Source of the DNA: CADEGL01 sp050180485
GTDB taxonomy: Bacteria; Pseudomonadota; Alphaproteobacteria; CADEGL01
Length of the DNA: 64,000 nt
Direction: 5' to 3'
Assembly: GCA_050180485.1 (NCBI GenBank)
Contig: JBFXED010000013.1
Span: forward strand, 1-64,000
Shown here piece after piece: positions 1 to 8,482 of the stretch (the first letter of the stretch is position 1; each line of letters starts with the position of its first letter). Made by a program: the position numbers and the translations under genes. The notes beneath the pieces are model-generated. The model saw nothing but the letters and a program-made list of their open reading frames with translations, was not told where the DNA came from and searched no databases.

Positions 1-78
1 GACGACCTGGCGGTCCCGACCGGTCCCCAGAAGCGCGAAGAGAAGAACCGTCGCGCTGTGGTCGTGTTCGGTAAGTAA
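1..78 (+). CDS. C-terminal end of an OmpA-family outer-membrane protein (partial)
   Basis: Only the last 25 codons and the TAA stop lie in the window. The visible end (PQKREEKNRRAVVVFGK) resembles the last strand of the OmpA peptidoglycan-binding domain, where an N-R-R motif precedes a short hydrophobic strand. The family anchors the outer membrane to peptidoglycan. A strong hairpin follows 23 bp after the stop, consistent with the end of a transcription unit. The assignment rests on a short motif, so it is tentative. Confidence 0.5.
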   Translation, partial: DDLAVPTGPQKREEKNRRAVVVFGK

Positions 79-101
79 TCCACCGAATACGGTATCGATT
101 A

Positions 102-127
102 AGGGCGCCACCCTCGGGTGGCGCCCT
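102..127 (+). terminator. Intrinsic terminator-like hairpin after the OmpA-type gene
   Basis: A perfect 12-bp stem (102-113 with 116-127) and a 2-base loop lie directly after the OmpA-type stop codon. The stem is very GC rich. There is only a weak T-rich tail, so termination efficiency is uncertain. Confidence 0.6.
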
Positions 128-224
128 CCACTTTGCAACGGTCGTTCGGCCGACAAGCAGTCCAAATCGGGACGCGCGCTCAGAGAAATTCGCAGCCGGC
201 CTCTCCGACGGGAAGGACTAGGCG

Positions 225-896
225 ATGACGACAATGCAATCGGCTCTTGGGGCGAGGCTCCGCACGCCTCGCGCCGCAGCGGTCGCGGGGGTCCTCTTCG
301 CCGTCCTGCTGATGACCGCGATCGTCCTGATCCGCCTGTCCATCCCCGCCGATCCGCTGGAAGCGGGCGCCTGGCTCCACACGGATTCCAGACGAGTCAC
401 ACTCGCCCTCAACCTCGTGCCGTTCGCGGGGATCGCCTTTCTCTGGTTCATGGGCGTGTTGCGGGCTCGCATGGCCGAGCTCGAAGATCGATTCTTCGCA
501 ACCGCATTCCTGGGCAGCGGCCTTATCTTCCTTGCCATGCTGTTCACGGGCGCGGCGGCGACAGGCGCCGTCATCCTGGTTCATGCCGGCCGGCCGGAAA
601 GCCTCGATGCCACCGGCGGCTTCCCCATCGTGCGCGCCTTCGCCTTCGCCCTCTTCAACATCTACGCGATCAAGATGGCGGCCGTGTTCATGTTCGTGAC
701 CTCGACGATCGCGGTCAAAACGCGGATCGCCGCGCGCGGAGTCGCATATCTGGGCTACGTGCTGGCGCTGATGCTTCTGTTCGGCAGCGGCGTATCGCGG
801 TGGAGCTTCATGGTGTTTCCGCTGTGGGTGCTGATCGTCAGTCTTTACGTCCTATTCGACAATCTTCGGCCGCGCCCGGCGGCCGCCGAACAATAA
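225..896 (+). CDS. Multi-spanning membrane protein of unknown function
   Basis: A 223-residue, very hydrophobic protein with about five predicted membrane segments, at roughly residues 18-37, 62-80, 92-118, 140-165 and 180-212. No catalytic motif is recognised. The ATG is preceded by GGAAGGA at a 7-base distance, which supports this start. The DUF2252 gene begins 13 bp after its stop on the same strand, so the two are probably co-transcribed. The acidic, conserved-looking loop after segment 2 (RARMAELEDRFF) resembles small conserved membrane proteins found next to oxidoreductases, but I do not recognise a named family. Confidence 0.7.
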   Translation: MTTMQSALGARLRTPRAAAVAGVLFAVLLMTAIVLIRLSIPADPLEAGAWLHTDSRRVTLALNLVPFAGIAFLWFMGVLRARMAELEDRFFATAFLGSGLIFLAMLFTGAAATGAVILVHAGRPESLDATGGFPIVRAFAFALFNIYAIKMAAVFMFVTSTIAVKTRIAARGVAYLGYVLALMLLFGSGVSRWSFMVFPLWVLIVSLYVLFDNLRPRPAAAEQ

Positions 897-909
897 GAAA
901 GAAACCGCC

Positions 910-2295
910 ATGGCCAAGATGAAAATTCGAACGAAGGAACAACGCCACGACGCGGGCAAGGCGCTGCGCGCCAAATGCCCGCGCGGCTCCCACGGCAAGG
1001 TCATCTTGGGGCAAGGCAAGCGCGATATCGTCAAGCTGATCAAGGCCTCGAACGAGGATCGGCTGAAGAATCTGATCCCCATCCGGCATGGCCGCATGGT
1101 TCAGTCGTCGTTCGCCTTCTTTCGCGGTACAGCGGCGATCCAGGCCTACGACCTGGCTAAGACGCCGGCCAGCGGCATCATCGTCCAGGCTTGCGGTGAT
1201 TGCCATCTGATGAACTTCGGCGGCTTCGCCACGCCCGAGCGGAGCCTCATCTTCGATATCAACGATTTCGACGAGACATTGCCCGCGCCGTTCGAATGGG
1301 ACGTGAAGCGGCTGGCCGCCAGTTTCGTGGTTGCGGCTCGCTGGCGCGGGTTCAAGCCCAGCCAGGCCCGGCAGATGGCGGTCGAAGTCACCGCCTCTTA
1401 CCGGGAGTCCATGCTGAATCGAGCGGATAGCAGCGTCTTGGAGGCTTGGTACTCGCGAGTCACCCCCGAAGACTTGCTCGACCTGACCGGCGGCGACAAG
1501 GAACTTCGCCGGCGCGTCGACATAAAGGTCGCCGAGGCGCAGGAACGAACGCACGAGCAAGTCGCCAATAAGCTCACGGCGCCGCACAAAGGCCTGCCGC
1601 GCATCGTGGATCAACCGCCGCTGATTTATCATGTGCCCGAAAAGCAGCTGAACAAAGACGTTCTCAAGTTTTTCTTCAAACAATACCGTGAGACGCTTCC
1701 GCCCGAACGGCGCTTCCTCTTCGACCGTTATCAGCCGGTCGACGTCGTGCTGAAAGTCGTGGGCGTGGGAAGCGTCGGCACGCGCTGCTTTGTCGTGCTC
1801 TTTCTGGCGGCGCCGGACGATCCCTTGTTCCTGCAGGTCAAGGAGGCGCGCGCTTCGGTGCTCGCGCCCTATGCGCGCGGGGCCTCGGTGAAACACAACG
1901 GCGAGCGGGTCGTCTATGGTCAGCGCCTGATGCAGAGCGCCAGCGACATCTTCCTGGGCTGGGCCAAGGGACCGCTGGGCCGCACTTACTATGTCCGGCA
2001 ACTCCGGGACATGAAGGTTTCACCGGACATCGAAGCGCAGACGCCGAACATCATGCGGGCCTATGCGAAGGCCTGCGGGATTACGCTGGCGCGTGCCCAT
2101 GACAAGGCGGGCGACGCCGCCATGATCGCGGGATATCTGGGTCAGAACGACCATTTCGACGAGGCCATCGGCGACTATGCCGTCGCCTATGCCGACCAGG
2201 TGGAGCGCGACTATGCGGCTTTCGTCAAGGCGATCCGCGACGGGCGGCTGAAAACCGATCTGAGTCCGAGCCAGCTGGAAACCACGATCAAGTAG
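910..2295 (+). CDS. DUF2252 family protein
   Basis: A 461-residue protein with hallmarks of DUF2252: an N-terminal R-M-x-x-S-x-F-A-F-F-R-G segment near residue 60, then G-D-C-H-L-x-N-F-G (about 96-104) and F-D-I-N-D-F-D-E (about 115-122). The last two resemble the H-x-x-N and D-F-D active-site motifs of protein-kinase-like phosphotransferases. DUF2252 proteins have a kinase-like fold with no established substrate. It is probably cytoplasmic, with no signal peptide. It follows the membrane protein gene by 13 bp and ends 34 bp from the convergent patatin gene. Confidence 0.85.
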   Translation: MAKMKIRTKEQRHDAGKALRAKCPRGSHGKVILGQGKRDIVKLIKASNEDRLKNLIPIRHGRMVQSSFAFFRGTAAIQAYDLAKTPASGIIVQACGDCHLMNFGGFATPERSLIFDINDFDETLPAPFEWDVKRLAASFVVAARWRGFKPSQARQMAVEVTASYRESMLNRADSSVLEAWYSRVTPEDLLDLTGGDKELRRRVDIKVAEAQERTHEQVANKLTAPHKGLPRIVDQPPLIYHVPEKQLNKDVLKFFFKQYRETLPPERRFLFDRYQPVDVVLKVVGVGSVGTRCFVVLFLAAPDDPLFLQVKEARASVLAPYARGASVKHNGERVVYGQRLMQSASDIFLGWAKGPLGRTYYVRQLRDMKVSPDIEAQTPNIMRAYAKACGITLARAHDKAGDAAMIAGYLGQNDHFDEAIGDYAVAYADQVERDYAAFVKAIRDGRLKTDLSPSQLETTIK

Positions 2296-2329
2296 AGGCC
2301 CCGCGGCTTCCCGCCTAGTCCCCTTCCGC

Positions 2330-3577
2330 TCAGTTCGCCTTTCCCTCGATATACGGAGGCATCTTCTTCCACGGATAGCCATGCCGCGCCTTGGCGTAGC
2401 CGTAATCGAACAGCGCGTTCATGTATGTCGGGTCGAAGTCTTCCGTGTGTGCAGGCGCTTTGAAATCGTCCTCGATATAGGCCAAGTTGTAGCCGACGCC
2501 ATCCCGCTGCGTGACGAAGTAGACGCGGTATAGGTCGTTCACACCGCTCACGTGGATCATTGTCGATATCGACCGCCCGCCGATGTCGAGCGCGCTTCGC
2601 TCGACCGTCGACCAGTTGATGCCAATGCGTCCGTTGCGGATAATGTAGGCCCTTCGCTCGCGCTTCACGTCAACGCCATCCAACTTCGCGCCGGTCATTT
2701 TCCGGCCGACTTCGGGCGGATAGAGGAATAGCTGCGCGAACGCGCCGCCATCGACATGCATTTCCTGGTAATGCTGGCCGTCGGCGACGACATCGAACAT
2801 GACGGGCGGAAAGGCCATCGGCACCGCGGCCGATGCGAGTAGGATCTTGCGGATCACTTCGGCCGCTTTGGGATCGCCGCTGGCCGCGATCGCCCCGATA
2901 TTCCAGATGACGGGCCTCCGCGCATCCAAATAGGTCGTTCCGATAAAAAGGAGGCGGCCTTTCTGATACTCGCGCGCGAGATCCTTCATCATATCGTCAT
3001 TCACGTACCCCGATATCAGGGCGAAGAGGGGAGACGTATCGGACAGGGCATCGTCGAAGAACGCGGCGGTAAAAAAGCGCTTGGTGAAGATGCTTTTTTC
3101 GGATGTCTTGGTGAAGACCTGTTTCAATTTGTCATCGTAAGCCGGCCCCAGGAACGCGAAGGGTGCGATCAAGGCACCTGTGCTGACGCCCGTGACCATC
3201 TTGAATTCCGGACGTTGGCCCGATTCCGTCCATGCAATCAAAAGGCCCGCGCCGAATGCCCCGTCCTCACCACCGCCCGAGACGGCAAGATAATCCGCTG
3301 GTGGCAGCTTGGCCGGGTCGGTGATGTTCCGCGCTTTCATTTCCCGCTGGAACGAGCGGACCCCTTCCTCGAACATTTCTTTGGGCTGCTCATCCGGGAA
3401 GAAACGGGCGTTCGGGATATCGATTGCGACGGCTTTTGTCGTGAGCGCGGCCGGCTCGGGCCCAAGACGCGCGGGTGTCGAACAGGCTTGAAGTGAGAGG
3501 GCGGCCAAGAAGGCGGCACAAACGAACCCGGCCCGGCGAGCCCGGCCATTTATGCGTGCCGTTGATCCGCGACGCAT
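2330..3577 (-). CDS. Patatin-like phospholipase lipoprotein
   Basis: A 415-residue protein with a lipoprotein signal ending in LQAC (Cys32), so it is predicted to be anchored in a membrane facing the periplasm. The patatin fold is shown by the glycine-rich oxyanion loop G-G-G-E-D-G-A-F-G-A-G (101-111), the nucleophile motif G-V-S-T-G (Ser132) and the D-G-G motif (Asp266), which form the Ser-Asp dyad. The family hydrolyses acyl chains of phospholipids or related lipids; the actual substrate is unknown. GGAGC lies 7 bases before the ATG. It stands alone, convergent with the DUF2252 gene. Confidence 0.88.
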   Translation of the reverse strand: MRRGSTARINGRARRAGFVCAAFLAALSLQACSTPARLGPEPAALTTKAVAIDIPNARFFPDEQPKEMFEEGVRSFQREMKARNITDPAKLPPADYLAVSGGGEDGAFGAGLLIAWTESGQRPEFKMVTGVSTGALIAPFAFLGPAYDDKLKQVFTKTSEKSIFTKRFFTAAFFDDALSDTSPLFALISGYVNDDMMKDLAREYQKGRLLFIGTTYLDARRPVIWNIGAIAASGDPKAAEVIRKILLASAAVPMAFPPVMFDVVADGQHYQEMHVDGGAFAQLFLYPPEVGRKMTGAKLDGVDVKRERRAYIIRNGRIGINWSTVERSALDIGGRSISTMIHVSGVNDLYRVYFVTQRDGVGYNLAYIEDDFKAPAHTEDFDPTYMNALFDYGYAKARHGYPWKKMPPYIEGKAN

Positions 3578-3730
3578 TGTGCTTTGCTCCGTGGCAGCCC
3601 GATGGAACCTAGGGGTTTATGCAATACGCGCGAAACCGCACCGATGGCGTTGATTCAGGTCAAGTCAAAGCCTTGTCCGCTCGGCTGGCCATGCGATTCC
3701 GTAACTCGCTTTTCATTCAAGGCGGGCACT

Positions 3731-4603
3731 CTAGCGCGGCATCGCGCTCTGCTCCTGGAGCTGGAAGAAGGAGGTCTGGCTGAATTCCTCCGGCAGCTCG
3801 ACGGCACCTTCGCGCAGGCGCGCGCGGCGCGTCGGCTTGCCGCGCACCATGGTTCCCTGCAGGCGGTTGGGCAGAGAGGTGCGCATGAGCGGGAAGGCAT
3901 CGGCGGCCGAATAGCCGCAGATGAACAGGCGGCGCGGTGCCTTTGACGCATTGGGTTCGGAACCGTGGAGCAAGAGTGTGTGCATCAGGCACACATCGCC
4001 CGCCTTTCCCATGATCGGCACCGAGCGCCGGCGGCATTCGGCCTCCTTCTCCGCCGAGACCTTGCCGGTATAGCGCCCGTCCTGCCACAGGCTGGCCTGA
4101 CCTTCGCGATGCGAGCCCGGCACGACCATGAGGCAGCCGTTCTCGCGCGTCATGTCGTCCAGCATGACCAGCGCCGTGAGCGCGTCGTCATTCGTATAGG
4201 GCACATAGGAAAAATCCTGGTGGTAGTCGACGCGCGTCGCCGTGCCCGGCAGCTTCAGGTTGATCTTGCACTGGAGGAATTTTACGTCCGGCCCCAAGAG
4301 CGCGGCCGCCATGTCGCCCAACGGCCCGTCGAAGGCCGCCGCGCGAAAGGCTTCCGAGATCTCGGCCGGATTGTTGATGCGCCGCAGCTTCGGCTTCTCG
4401 GCCGAATGGCCGGGCTCCAGGTCGAAGCGCGGCGAACCGATCAGCGTTTCGCCATAGTTCTCGCGATACGACCGGCTTTCCTCGACCCACGCATCGAGCT
4501 GGGCGCGCATGCCCGCGAAGATGTCCGGCTTCGCGGCGCCCGAGGCCACGATGTAGCCGTCCCGATGGTATTGCTCGACCTGCGCCTGCGTCAGAACGGA
4601 CAT
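3731..4603 (-). CDS. Phytanoyl-CoA dioxygenase (PhyH) family protein
   Basis: A 290-residue Fe(II)/2-oxoglutarate oxygenase. The iron ligands H128-x-D130 (in YHQDFSY) and distal His223 (LLLHGS) are visible. Arg234/Arg235, about 12 residues later, are placed to bind 2-oxoglutarate. PhyH enzymes hydroxylate small organic acids, CoA esters or secondary metabolites; the substrate cannot be told here. I chose the ATG at 4603 because AGGAAG lies just upstream (minus strand) and the following MSVLTQAQVEQYHRDGY is the usual family N-terminus. A frame extending much further upstream is an artefact running antiphase to nnrS. Confidence 0.87.
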   Translation of the reverse strand: MSVLTQAQVEQYHRDGYIVASGAAKPDIFAGMRAQLDAWVEESRSYRENYGETLIGSPRFDLEPGHSAEKPKLRRINNPAEISEAFRAAAFDGPLGDMAAALLGPDVKFLQCKINLKLPGTATRVDYHQDFSYVPYTNDDALTALVMLDDMTRENGCLMVVPGSHREGQASLWQDGRYTGKVSAEKEAECRRRSVPIMGKAGDVCLMHTLLLHGSEPNASKAPRRLFICGYSAADAFPLMRTSLPNRLQGTMVRGKPTRRARLREGAVELPEEFSQTSFFQLQEQSAMPR

Positions 4604-4698
4604 GATCTTCCTATCGGTTTGGCAATTTGGCGGAGGTAGAATACACCATTCGCGCGCTGAGGGGATCGACGCCCGTTGCGCCGATCCGCAAACCACCG

Positions 4699-5898
4699 TC
4701 ACCTGCCCGGAGCGCGCCGCGGACCCAGAAGGATCGGCGCGTAAAGCGCCGCGAACAAACCGAATCCGGCCGCCCATAGGCCACCGGCGACCGAGACCGC
4801 CAGCACGTAATCGACACCGAGATAGGGCGCCGAGACGCGCAGCACGGCGGCGGCCCAGATCAGAACATAGATCGCGGTCGTGCCCACGCCCGCGGTCAGT
4901 TCCCGCCCGCTGTGACCCAAACTCGCCCGAGTCATCACCGCGACCGTCAGCAGGCCGACCGCGCCGGCCGTCAAGGCGTGCAGGGCCGTGGTCGCGCCGA
5001 TCGAAGACGGCGCCAGGACGGCAACGCCCATGAGCACGAACGCCACGGGAAGCCAGAGATAGGCGACATGCAGCACGAGGAGCAGAGGTTCGGCCGCCGT
5101 TTCCCAACCGCGCCACCGCGCCAGCCGGACGACGTGCAAGACGCCGGTCACGATAAACGCCAATCCGGTGCCGCGCGCATCCGGCACGTAAATCCAGGCC
5201 GCGACCGTCAGCGCCGTCCAGGCGAGCAAGACCTTGTCGTAGCCCGCGAACGGCGCGGGCAAATGAATTGCCTTTCGCTTCTTCAGCCAGTTGGTCGTGA
5301 AGGATGGGATGATCCGGCCGCCGATCAAGACCATCAGCATGACGGCCATGCCGAGCCCCAAACGCAAGCTTCCGCCGGCCAAAGGCAGCCACACGGCTTC
5401 CAGATGCCACAGGATGTTGCCGGCCGCGAACAGACTGACCAGCCCGCAGACGGGAAGGTTCCGCCAATTCTTGCCGCTCATCACCTCCCGCCAAACGAAG
5501 GCCGCCAGCGCCACCAGGAACAATGCGTCGGCGGCGCGGAACGGCGCGGACTCGGGGCCGTCTCCGCCGCACAGCATGGCGATCCGTCCAGCCAGCCACA
5601 GAACCACAAAAAGCGCCAACGGCCAGCCCGAGACCGGCAGCCGGCCGGTCCAGTTGGGGATCGCCGTCATCAGGAAGCCGGCAAGGACCGCGCTCAGATA
5701 GCCGTACAGCATCTCGTGCGCGTGCCAGCCCAGGGCGTTTCCCACGCGGCCAAGCGTGATGCCGTGCGCGAACGCCAGAATCCAGGCAGGCAGCGCCACA
5801 CCCGCGAACAACGCCGCCAGGAAGAAGAACGGCCGGTATCCGTGGCTGAGCACCGCCGATTCCGCGCCGTTCCTCGTTCGTTTGCCGCTTCGCCTCAT
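4699..5898 (-). CDS. nnrS: NnrS family heme-copper membrane protein (NO response)
   Basis: A 399-residue protein with about 12 hydrophobic spans. Family signatures are H-G-Y-R-P-F-F-F near residue 20, W-H-A-H-E-M-L-Y-G-Y near 58-67, and the loop G-G-R-I-I-P-S-F-T-x-N near 193-203. NnrS is a membrane heme-copper protein that protects against nitrosative stress; its biochemical activity is still debated. It lies 68 bp downstream of a small membrane protein gene on the same strand. Upstream of that gene is an NsrR-like operator and the divergent nsrR gene, so regulation by nitric oxide through NsrR is well supported by context. Confidence 0.93.
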   Translation of the reverse strand: MRRSGKRTRNGAESAVLSHGYRPFFFLAALFAGVALPAWILAFAHGITLGRVGNALGWHAHEMLYGYLSAVLAGFLMTAIPNWTGRLPVSGWPLALFVVLWLAGRIAMLCGGDGPESAPFRAADALFLVALAAFVWREVMSGKNWRNLPVCGLVSLFAAGNILWHLEAVWLPLAGGSLRLGLGMAVMLMVLIGGRIIPSFTTNWLKKRKAIHLPAPFAGYDKVLLAWTALTVAAWIYVPDARGTGLAFIVTGVLHVVRLARWRGWETAAEPLLLVLHVAYLWLPVAFVLMGVAVLAPSSIGATTALHALTAGAVGLLTVAVMTRASLGHSGRELTAGVGTTAIYVLIWAAAVLRVSAPYLGVDYVLAVSVAGGLWAAGFGLFAALYAPILLGPRRAPGR

Positions 5899-5966
5899 CT
5901 AGCCGCCACACGGGATGAGCACGTCGAGCGAAGCGCCCTGCCTCGCGCCGGCGTACCGGCGGAGCG

Positions 5967-6392
5967 TCAGCGCGCCGCCATCACGATGACGCCGATCGCC
6001 ATCGTACCAAGAGAAATGACGACGGGCAGGACAGCCACCTGCGCCAACGCATCCATTCCGCTCATACGTCCAGTATAGGTGTCGATCTCGCCGCGAAGGA
6101 ACGCAGCGAACGATGCCTTTTCCACCCAGCCCGGCCCGCGCCGCAGGCGCATGAGCACGAGCGGCATGGCGAAGTAAACGGCAAAGAAGACCGTGGCGAC
6201 GGCTAGCATCAACGTCCCCTCGAGATGCAGGCCGAACACCAGCCAGTACGTCACCATGTATCCGACCCAGCCCAGCATGCTGATGACGAACACCCCTGGG
6301 TGCAAATGCCGGAAAACCGGCCGGTTATGCCCGACCATGCCGGCAGGGCGGTCCATCGCGCGCTTGACGCTCATCGGTGCCGCAGCATTCAT
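5967..6392 (-). CDS. Small membrane protein of the NsrR-nnrS locus
   Basis: A 141-residue protein with three or four hydrophobic segments (about 37-60, 65-88 and 118-140). The ATG at 6392 has a good AAGGAG ribosome site and is preferred over an upstream in-frame ATG at 6425, which would lie inside the operator. It is the first gene of the unit that continues into nnrS. A central hydrophilic loop (RGEIDTYTGRMSG) is reminiscent of small proteins that accompany respiratory NO reductases, but no family is recognised. A role in NO metabolism is inferred only from the operator and neighbours. Confidence 0.75.
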   Translation of the reverse strand: MNAAAPMSVKRAMDRPAGMVGHNRPVFRHLHPGVFVISMLGWVGYMVTYWLVFGLHLEGTLMLAVATVFFAVYFAMPLVLMRLRRGPGWVEKASFAAFLRGEIDTYTGRMSGMDALAQVAVLPVVISLGTMAIGVIVMAAR

Positions 6393-6404
6393 CGCAATCT
6401 CCTT

Positions 6405-6427
6405 AAGTGGCATTATAAATACCACTT
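6405..6427 (-). promoter_or_regulatory. NsrR-like operator controlling the small membrane protein and nnrS
   Basis: An 11-1-11 inverted repeat centred at 6416 with half-sites AAGTGGCATTA and AAATACCACTT. It closely follows the NsrR consensus AAGATGYATTT-N-AAATRCATCTT. A longer perfect arm pair (CTTAAGTGG/CCACTTAAG, 6402-6410 and 6422-6430) contains it. It ends 13 bp before the minus-strand start codon, where it would block the promoter or ribosome site. The adjacent gene encodes NsrR. Confidence 0.8.
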
Positions 6428-6453
6428 AAGACGATATTGCCGCCCACCCCGAA

Positions 6454-6476
6454 AAGCAATATCTAGGATACATCTT
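6454..6476 (+). promoter_or_regulatory. Second NsrR-like site, upstream of nsrR (autoregulation)
   Basis: A degenerate 11-1-11 site centred at 6465. Read on the minus strand, its first half AAGATGTATCC matches the NsrR consensus at 9 of 11 positions; the other half matches at about 7 of 11. It ends 14 bp before the nsrR ATG, which suggests weaker autoregulation than at the nnrS side. Confidence 0.6.
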
Positions 6477-6490
6477 TTTCGGGGTCGCGC

Positions 6491-6961
6491 ATGCAGCTCA
6501 CCTATCACACGGATTACGCGCTTCGGCTCTTGATGTACTTGGCGCTCAAGCCCGACCGCCTCACGACCGTCGAGGAGGTGTCGACGGCCTTTGGCGTTTC
6601 CCGCAACCATATGATGAAGGTCGCGCATGGCTTGGGACGCGCCGGCTACGTCGAGACGGTCCGGGGCCGCAGCGGCGGCCTGCGTCTGAAACGCGAAACC
6701 GGGAGCATCCGGATCGGGGCCGTCGTTCGCGACATGGAGGAAGGTTGGCAGATCGTGGAGTGCTTCGATTTGGCGCGGAACACGTGCGTAATCGCCGGCC
6801 CCTGCCGGTTGAAGGGCGTTCTGAAAGAGGCTCTGGGAGCTTACCTGGCGGTGCTCGACCGCTACACGCTCGCCGACCTTATGGCCAATCCCACACAGAT
6901 CGGCCGCCGGCTCGGCGTTGGCGGTGCATCCGGCGCAAAGGCCACGGCACCGCCCGCCTGA
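6491..6961 (+). CDS. nsrR: NsrR, Rrf2-family [Fe-S] nitric-oxide-sensing repressor
   Basis: A 156-residue Rrf2 protein. Residues 1-60 form the winged helix (MQLTYHTDYALRLLMYLAL start, then the recognition region around VSRNHMMKV). The three cluster cysteines are C91, C99 and C105 in the ECF...C...GPC pattern typical of NsrR rather than IscR. NsrR represses NO-detoxification genes and is released when its iron-sulfur cluster is nitrosylated. It is divergent from the small membrane protein and nnrS unit, with two NsrR-like sites in the 98-bp gap. The C-terminal Ala/Gly tail looks unstructured. Confidence 0.93.
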   Translation: MQLTYHTDYALRLLMYLALKPDRLTTVEEVSTAFGVSRNHMMKVAHGLGRAGYVETVRGRSGGLRLKRETGSIRIGAVVRDMEEGWQIVECFDLARNTCVIAGPCRLKGVLKEALGAYLAVLDRYTLADLMANPTQIGRRLGVGGASGAKATAPPA

Positions 6962-6979
6962 TTTCCCAGGGCGCGTGTC

Positions 6980-7321
6980 TCACCGATTCGGTAGTTGGCG
7001 ATAGGTGCCCGACGCCTTCACGCCGTCGGCGCCCTGCACGGTCACGTCGATGCGCTTGGCCTTGAGGTCGGTGCAGCTTCCCTGCAGGCGGATATCGGCC
7101 TCGCGCGCCTTATCGGTCTCGGTCACGTAGCGGATCTTCACCGGCGCGCCTTCGCCGAGGCAGACGCGGTAGAACGTCGCCGGGAATCCGTCACCCAGGA
7201 GGATCGCGGGATTGTTCGGCGTCGCGACCCAGGTGCCCATCTGCGCATCGGCCGCCTGTGCGGCCGCATGGCTCCAGGCCAGCGCGAGACCGAGTGCGAG
7301 AAAGGCGGATCGGCGGATCAT
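6980..7321 (-). CDS. Small secreted protein of unknown function
   Basis: A 113-residue protein with a clear signal peptide (MIRRSAFLALGLALAWSHAAAQA) and a mature domain of about 90 residues, probably periplasmic. Two cysteines (in RVCLGEG and QGSCTD) could form a disulfide. The region KIRYVTETDKAREADIRLQGSC has the alternation expected of beta strands. No family is recognised. It is convergent with nsrR (18 bp apart). The ATG at 7321 is chosen because it starts the signal peptide; longer in-frame extensions have no signal. Confidence 0.65.
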   Translation of the reverse strand: MIRRSAFLALGLALAWSHAAAQAADAQMGTWVATPNNPAILLGDGFPATFYRVCLGEGAPVKIRYVTETDKAREADIRLQGSCTDLKAKRIDVTVQGADGVKASGTYRQLPNR

Positions 7322-7379
7322 GCGGCATCTCCCCGAGGCGAGGCCGCGATTGTGCGAACCGCCCGATGATTTCGGCAAC

Positions 7380-7409
7380 AAAAAACGCCGCGCTGAATTT
7401 GGCGCGGCG
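7380..7409 (-). terminator. Distal terminator of the rpmJ tandem pair
   Basis: An 8-bp stem (7386-7393 with 7402-7409) is followed, on the minus strand, by six T residues. It lies downstream of a second hairpin after rpmJ. Confidence 0.7.
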
Positions 7410-7423
7410 GGAGCGCGGGCAAC

Positions 7424-7454
7424 AAAAAAAGCCGCGCCCCGGATGGGGCGCGGC
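7424..7454 (-). terminator. Proximal intrinsic terminator of rpmJ
   Basis: A 10-bp GC stem (7431-7440 with 7445-7454) and a GGAT loop (plus-strand reading) are followed by seven T residues on the minus strand. This is a textbook intrinsic terminator 50 bp after the rpmJ stop. Confidence 0.9.
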
Positions 7455-7503
7455 CTGTATGCGTGTCTCGTCCCGATCGCGCGGCCCGAAGGCCGCGGCG
7501 GCT

Positions 7504-7629
7504 TCAGCCCTGGCGGGCCTTGAAGCGCGGGTTCTTCTTGTTGATGACGTAGACGCGGCCGTGGCGGCGCACCACCCGGCAGTTCTTGTCGCGCTTCTTC
7601 ATCGTCTTCAACGAATTCAGGACCTTCAT
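7504..7629 (-). CDS. rpmJ: Ribosomal protein L36 (bL36), cysteine-free form
   Basis: A 41-codon gene whose product begins MKVLNSLKTMKKRDKNCRVV and ends NPRFKARQG, the characteristic L36 pattern. It is a basic protein of the large ribosomal subunit. It lacks the four-residue zinc-binding set, keeping only a single Cys17, as in the longer alphaproteobacterial L36 proteins. It is monocistronic, followed by two tandem terminators on its own strand, as expected for a strongly expressed gene. The upstream gap on the minus-strand side abuts an AT-rich insert. Confidence 0.93.
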   Translation of the reverse strand: MKVLNSLKTMKKRDKNCRVVRRHGRVYVINKKNPRFKARQG

Positions 7630-7861
7630 GGCGCAATCCTCGTTCCCGGCCCGACCGTTTCGGGCCCGCGCGTCAAAACGCGATCATCGGAAGGCGCGGA
7701 CCATAGGGGCGGCCCGAACGCTTGTCAACCGCGAAGGTGAATGGCAAAATTATTTAACTCTTTGTAAATAAAACGAAATTCCTTCTTTCGGATATCCAAT
7801 CTACCAGTTTACCTAGCTCAATTAGGGCGCACCCTGATATTGCTATGGTTCCGAAGTAGCA

Positions 7862-8482
7862 ATGCTACTGAACGAGGTTATCGTGAAGATCCCGTGTTCT
7901 CTCGAAGAGTGGTATTGGATTTCTCAAATCGTTCTAACGGGAATCGTATTCGTCACGGCAATTGGTGCGATTTGCCAATTACGGATGTTGAGCAGACAAT
8001 CGCGGGCAACATTTTTAATGGGGTTAGATACTCGCTGGGAAAGTGAACATCTAACCGTTGCCCGAAAAACAATTCTCGAATATCGCGAAAAAGTTCGAGA
8101 GATAATTCGCTTAGAGCATTCTGAAAAATCCCAAAAGGAGAAACAAGAAATTTACAAAAACTTGTTCAAAACACTCTTGTCCGATCTGAAAAAAGAGAAG
8201 CGGGACGATTGGGAATGTTTCATGACACTGGGACGCTTCTTCGAGTCCCTCGGACATCTAACAAAAAATAAGTATTTGAAGGTGGAGGAAGTTGACTCAC
8301 TACTAGGGTATTCGGTTCTTCAATTCGAGGACATGTGCGCTGCCCATATCCAAGAATGGGAAAGGGAAGAAAATGCAAAAATGGGTATTCAAACGGAACT
8401 GTTCAAAAACGCATTAGAACTAGCACGTTCCATTCGAGCTATTTCGAAATCAGCCGATGGGCCAGCCGCTGGTCATAATTGA
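7862..8482 (+). CDS. AT-rich orphan gene: membrane-anchored helical protein (DUF4760-like)
   Basis: A 206-residue protein with one N-terminal membrane span (about residues 18-38), then a long charged alpha-helical region rich in Lys and Glu (70-125), and a helical C-terminal half. The architecture, with one membrane segment followed by an R-x-T-F/L-x-M helix, resembles DUF4760-type proteins, but similarity is not certain. Base composition is much more AT rich than in the neighbouring genes, as is the flanking sequence from about 7740 to 8700, which points to recent horizontal acquisition. No partner gene is present. Many such orphan membrane-helical proteins are suspected defence or stress factors; function here is unknown. 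Confidence 0.7.
   Translation: MLLNEVIVKIPCSLEEWYWISQIVLTGIVFVTAIGAICQLRMLSRQSRATFLMGLDTRWESEHLTVARKTILEYREKVREIIRLEHSEKSQKEKQEIYKNLFKTLLSDLKKEKRDDWECFMTLGRFFESLGHLTKNKYLKVEEVDSLLGYSVLQFEDMCAAHIQEWEREENAKMGIQTELFKNALELARSIRAISKSADGPAAGHN

Noticed and set aside
3731..5911. Single 726-codon minus-strand frame joining nnrS antiphase sequence to PhyH
   Set aside because: The first 430 residues are an out-of-phase reading of nnrS; PhyH starts at 4603 with its own ribosome site.
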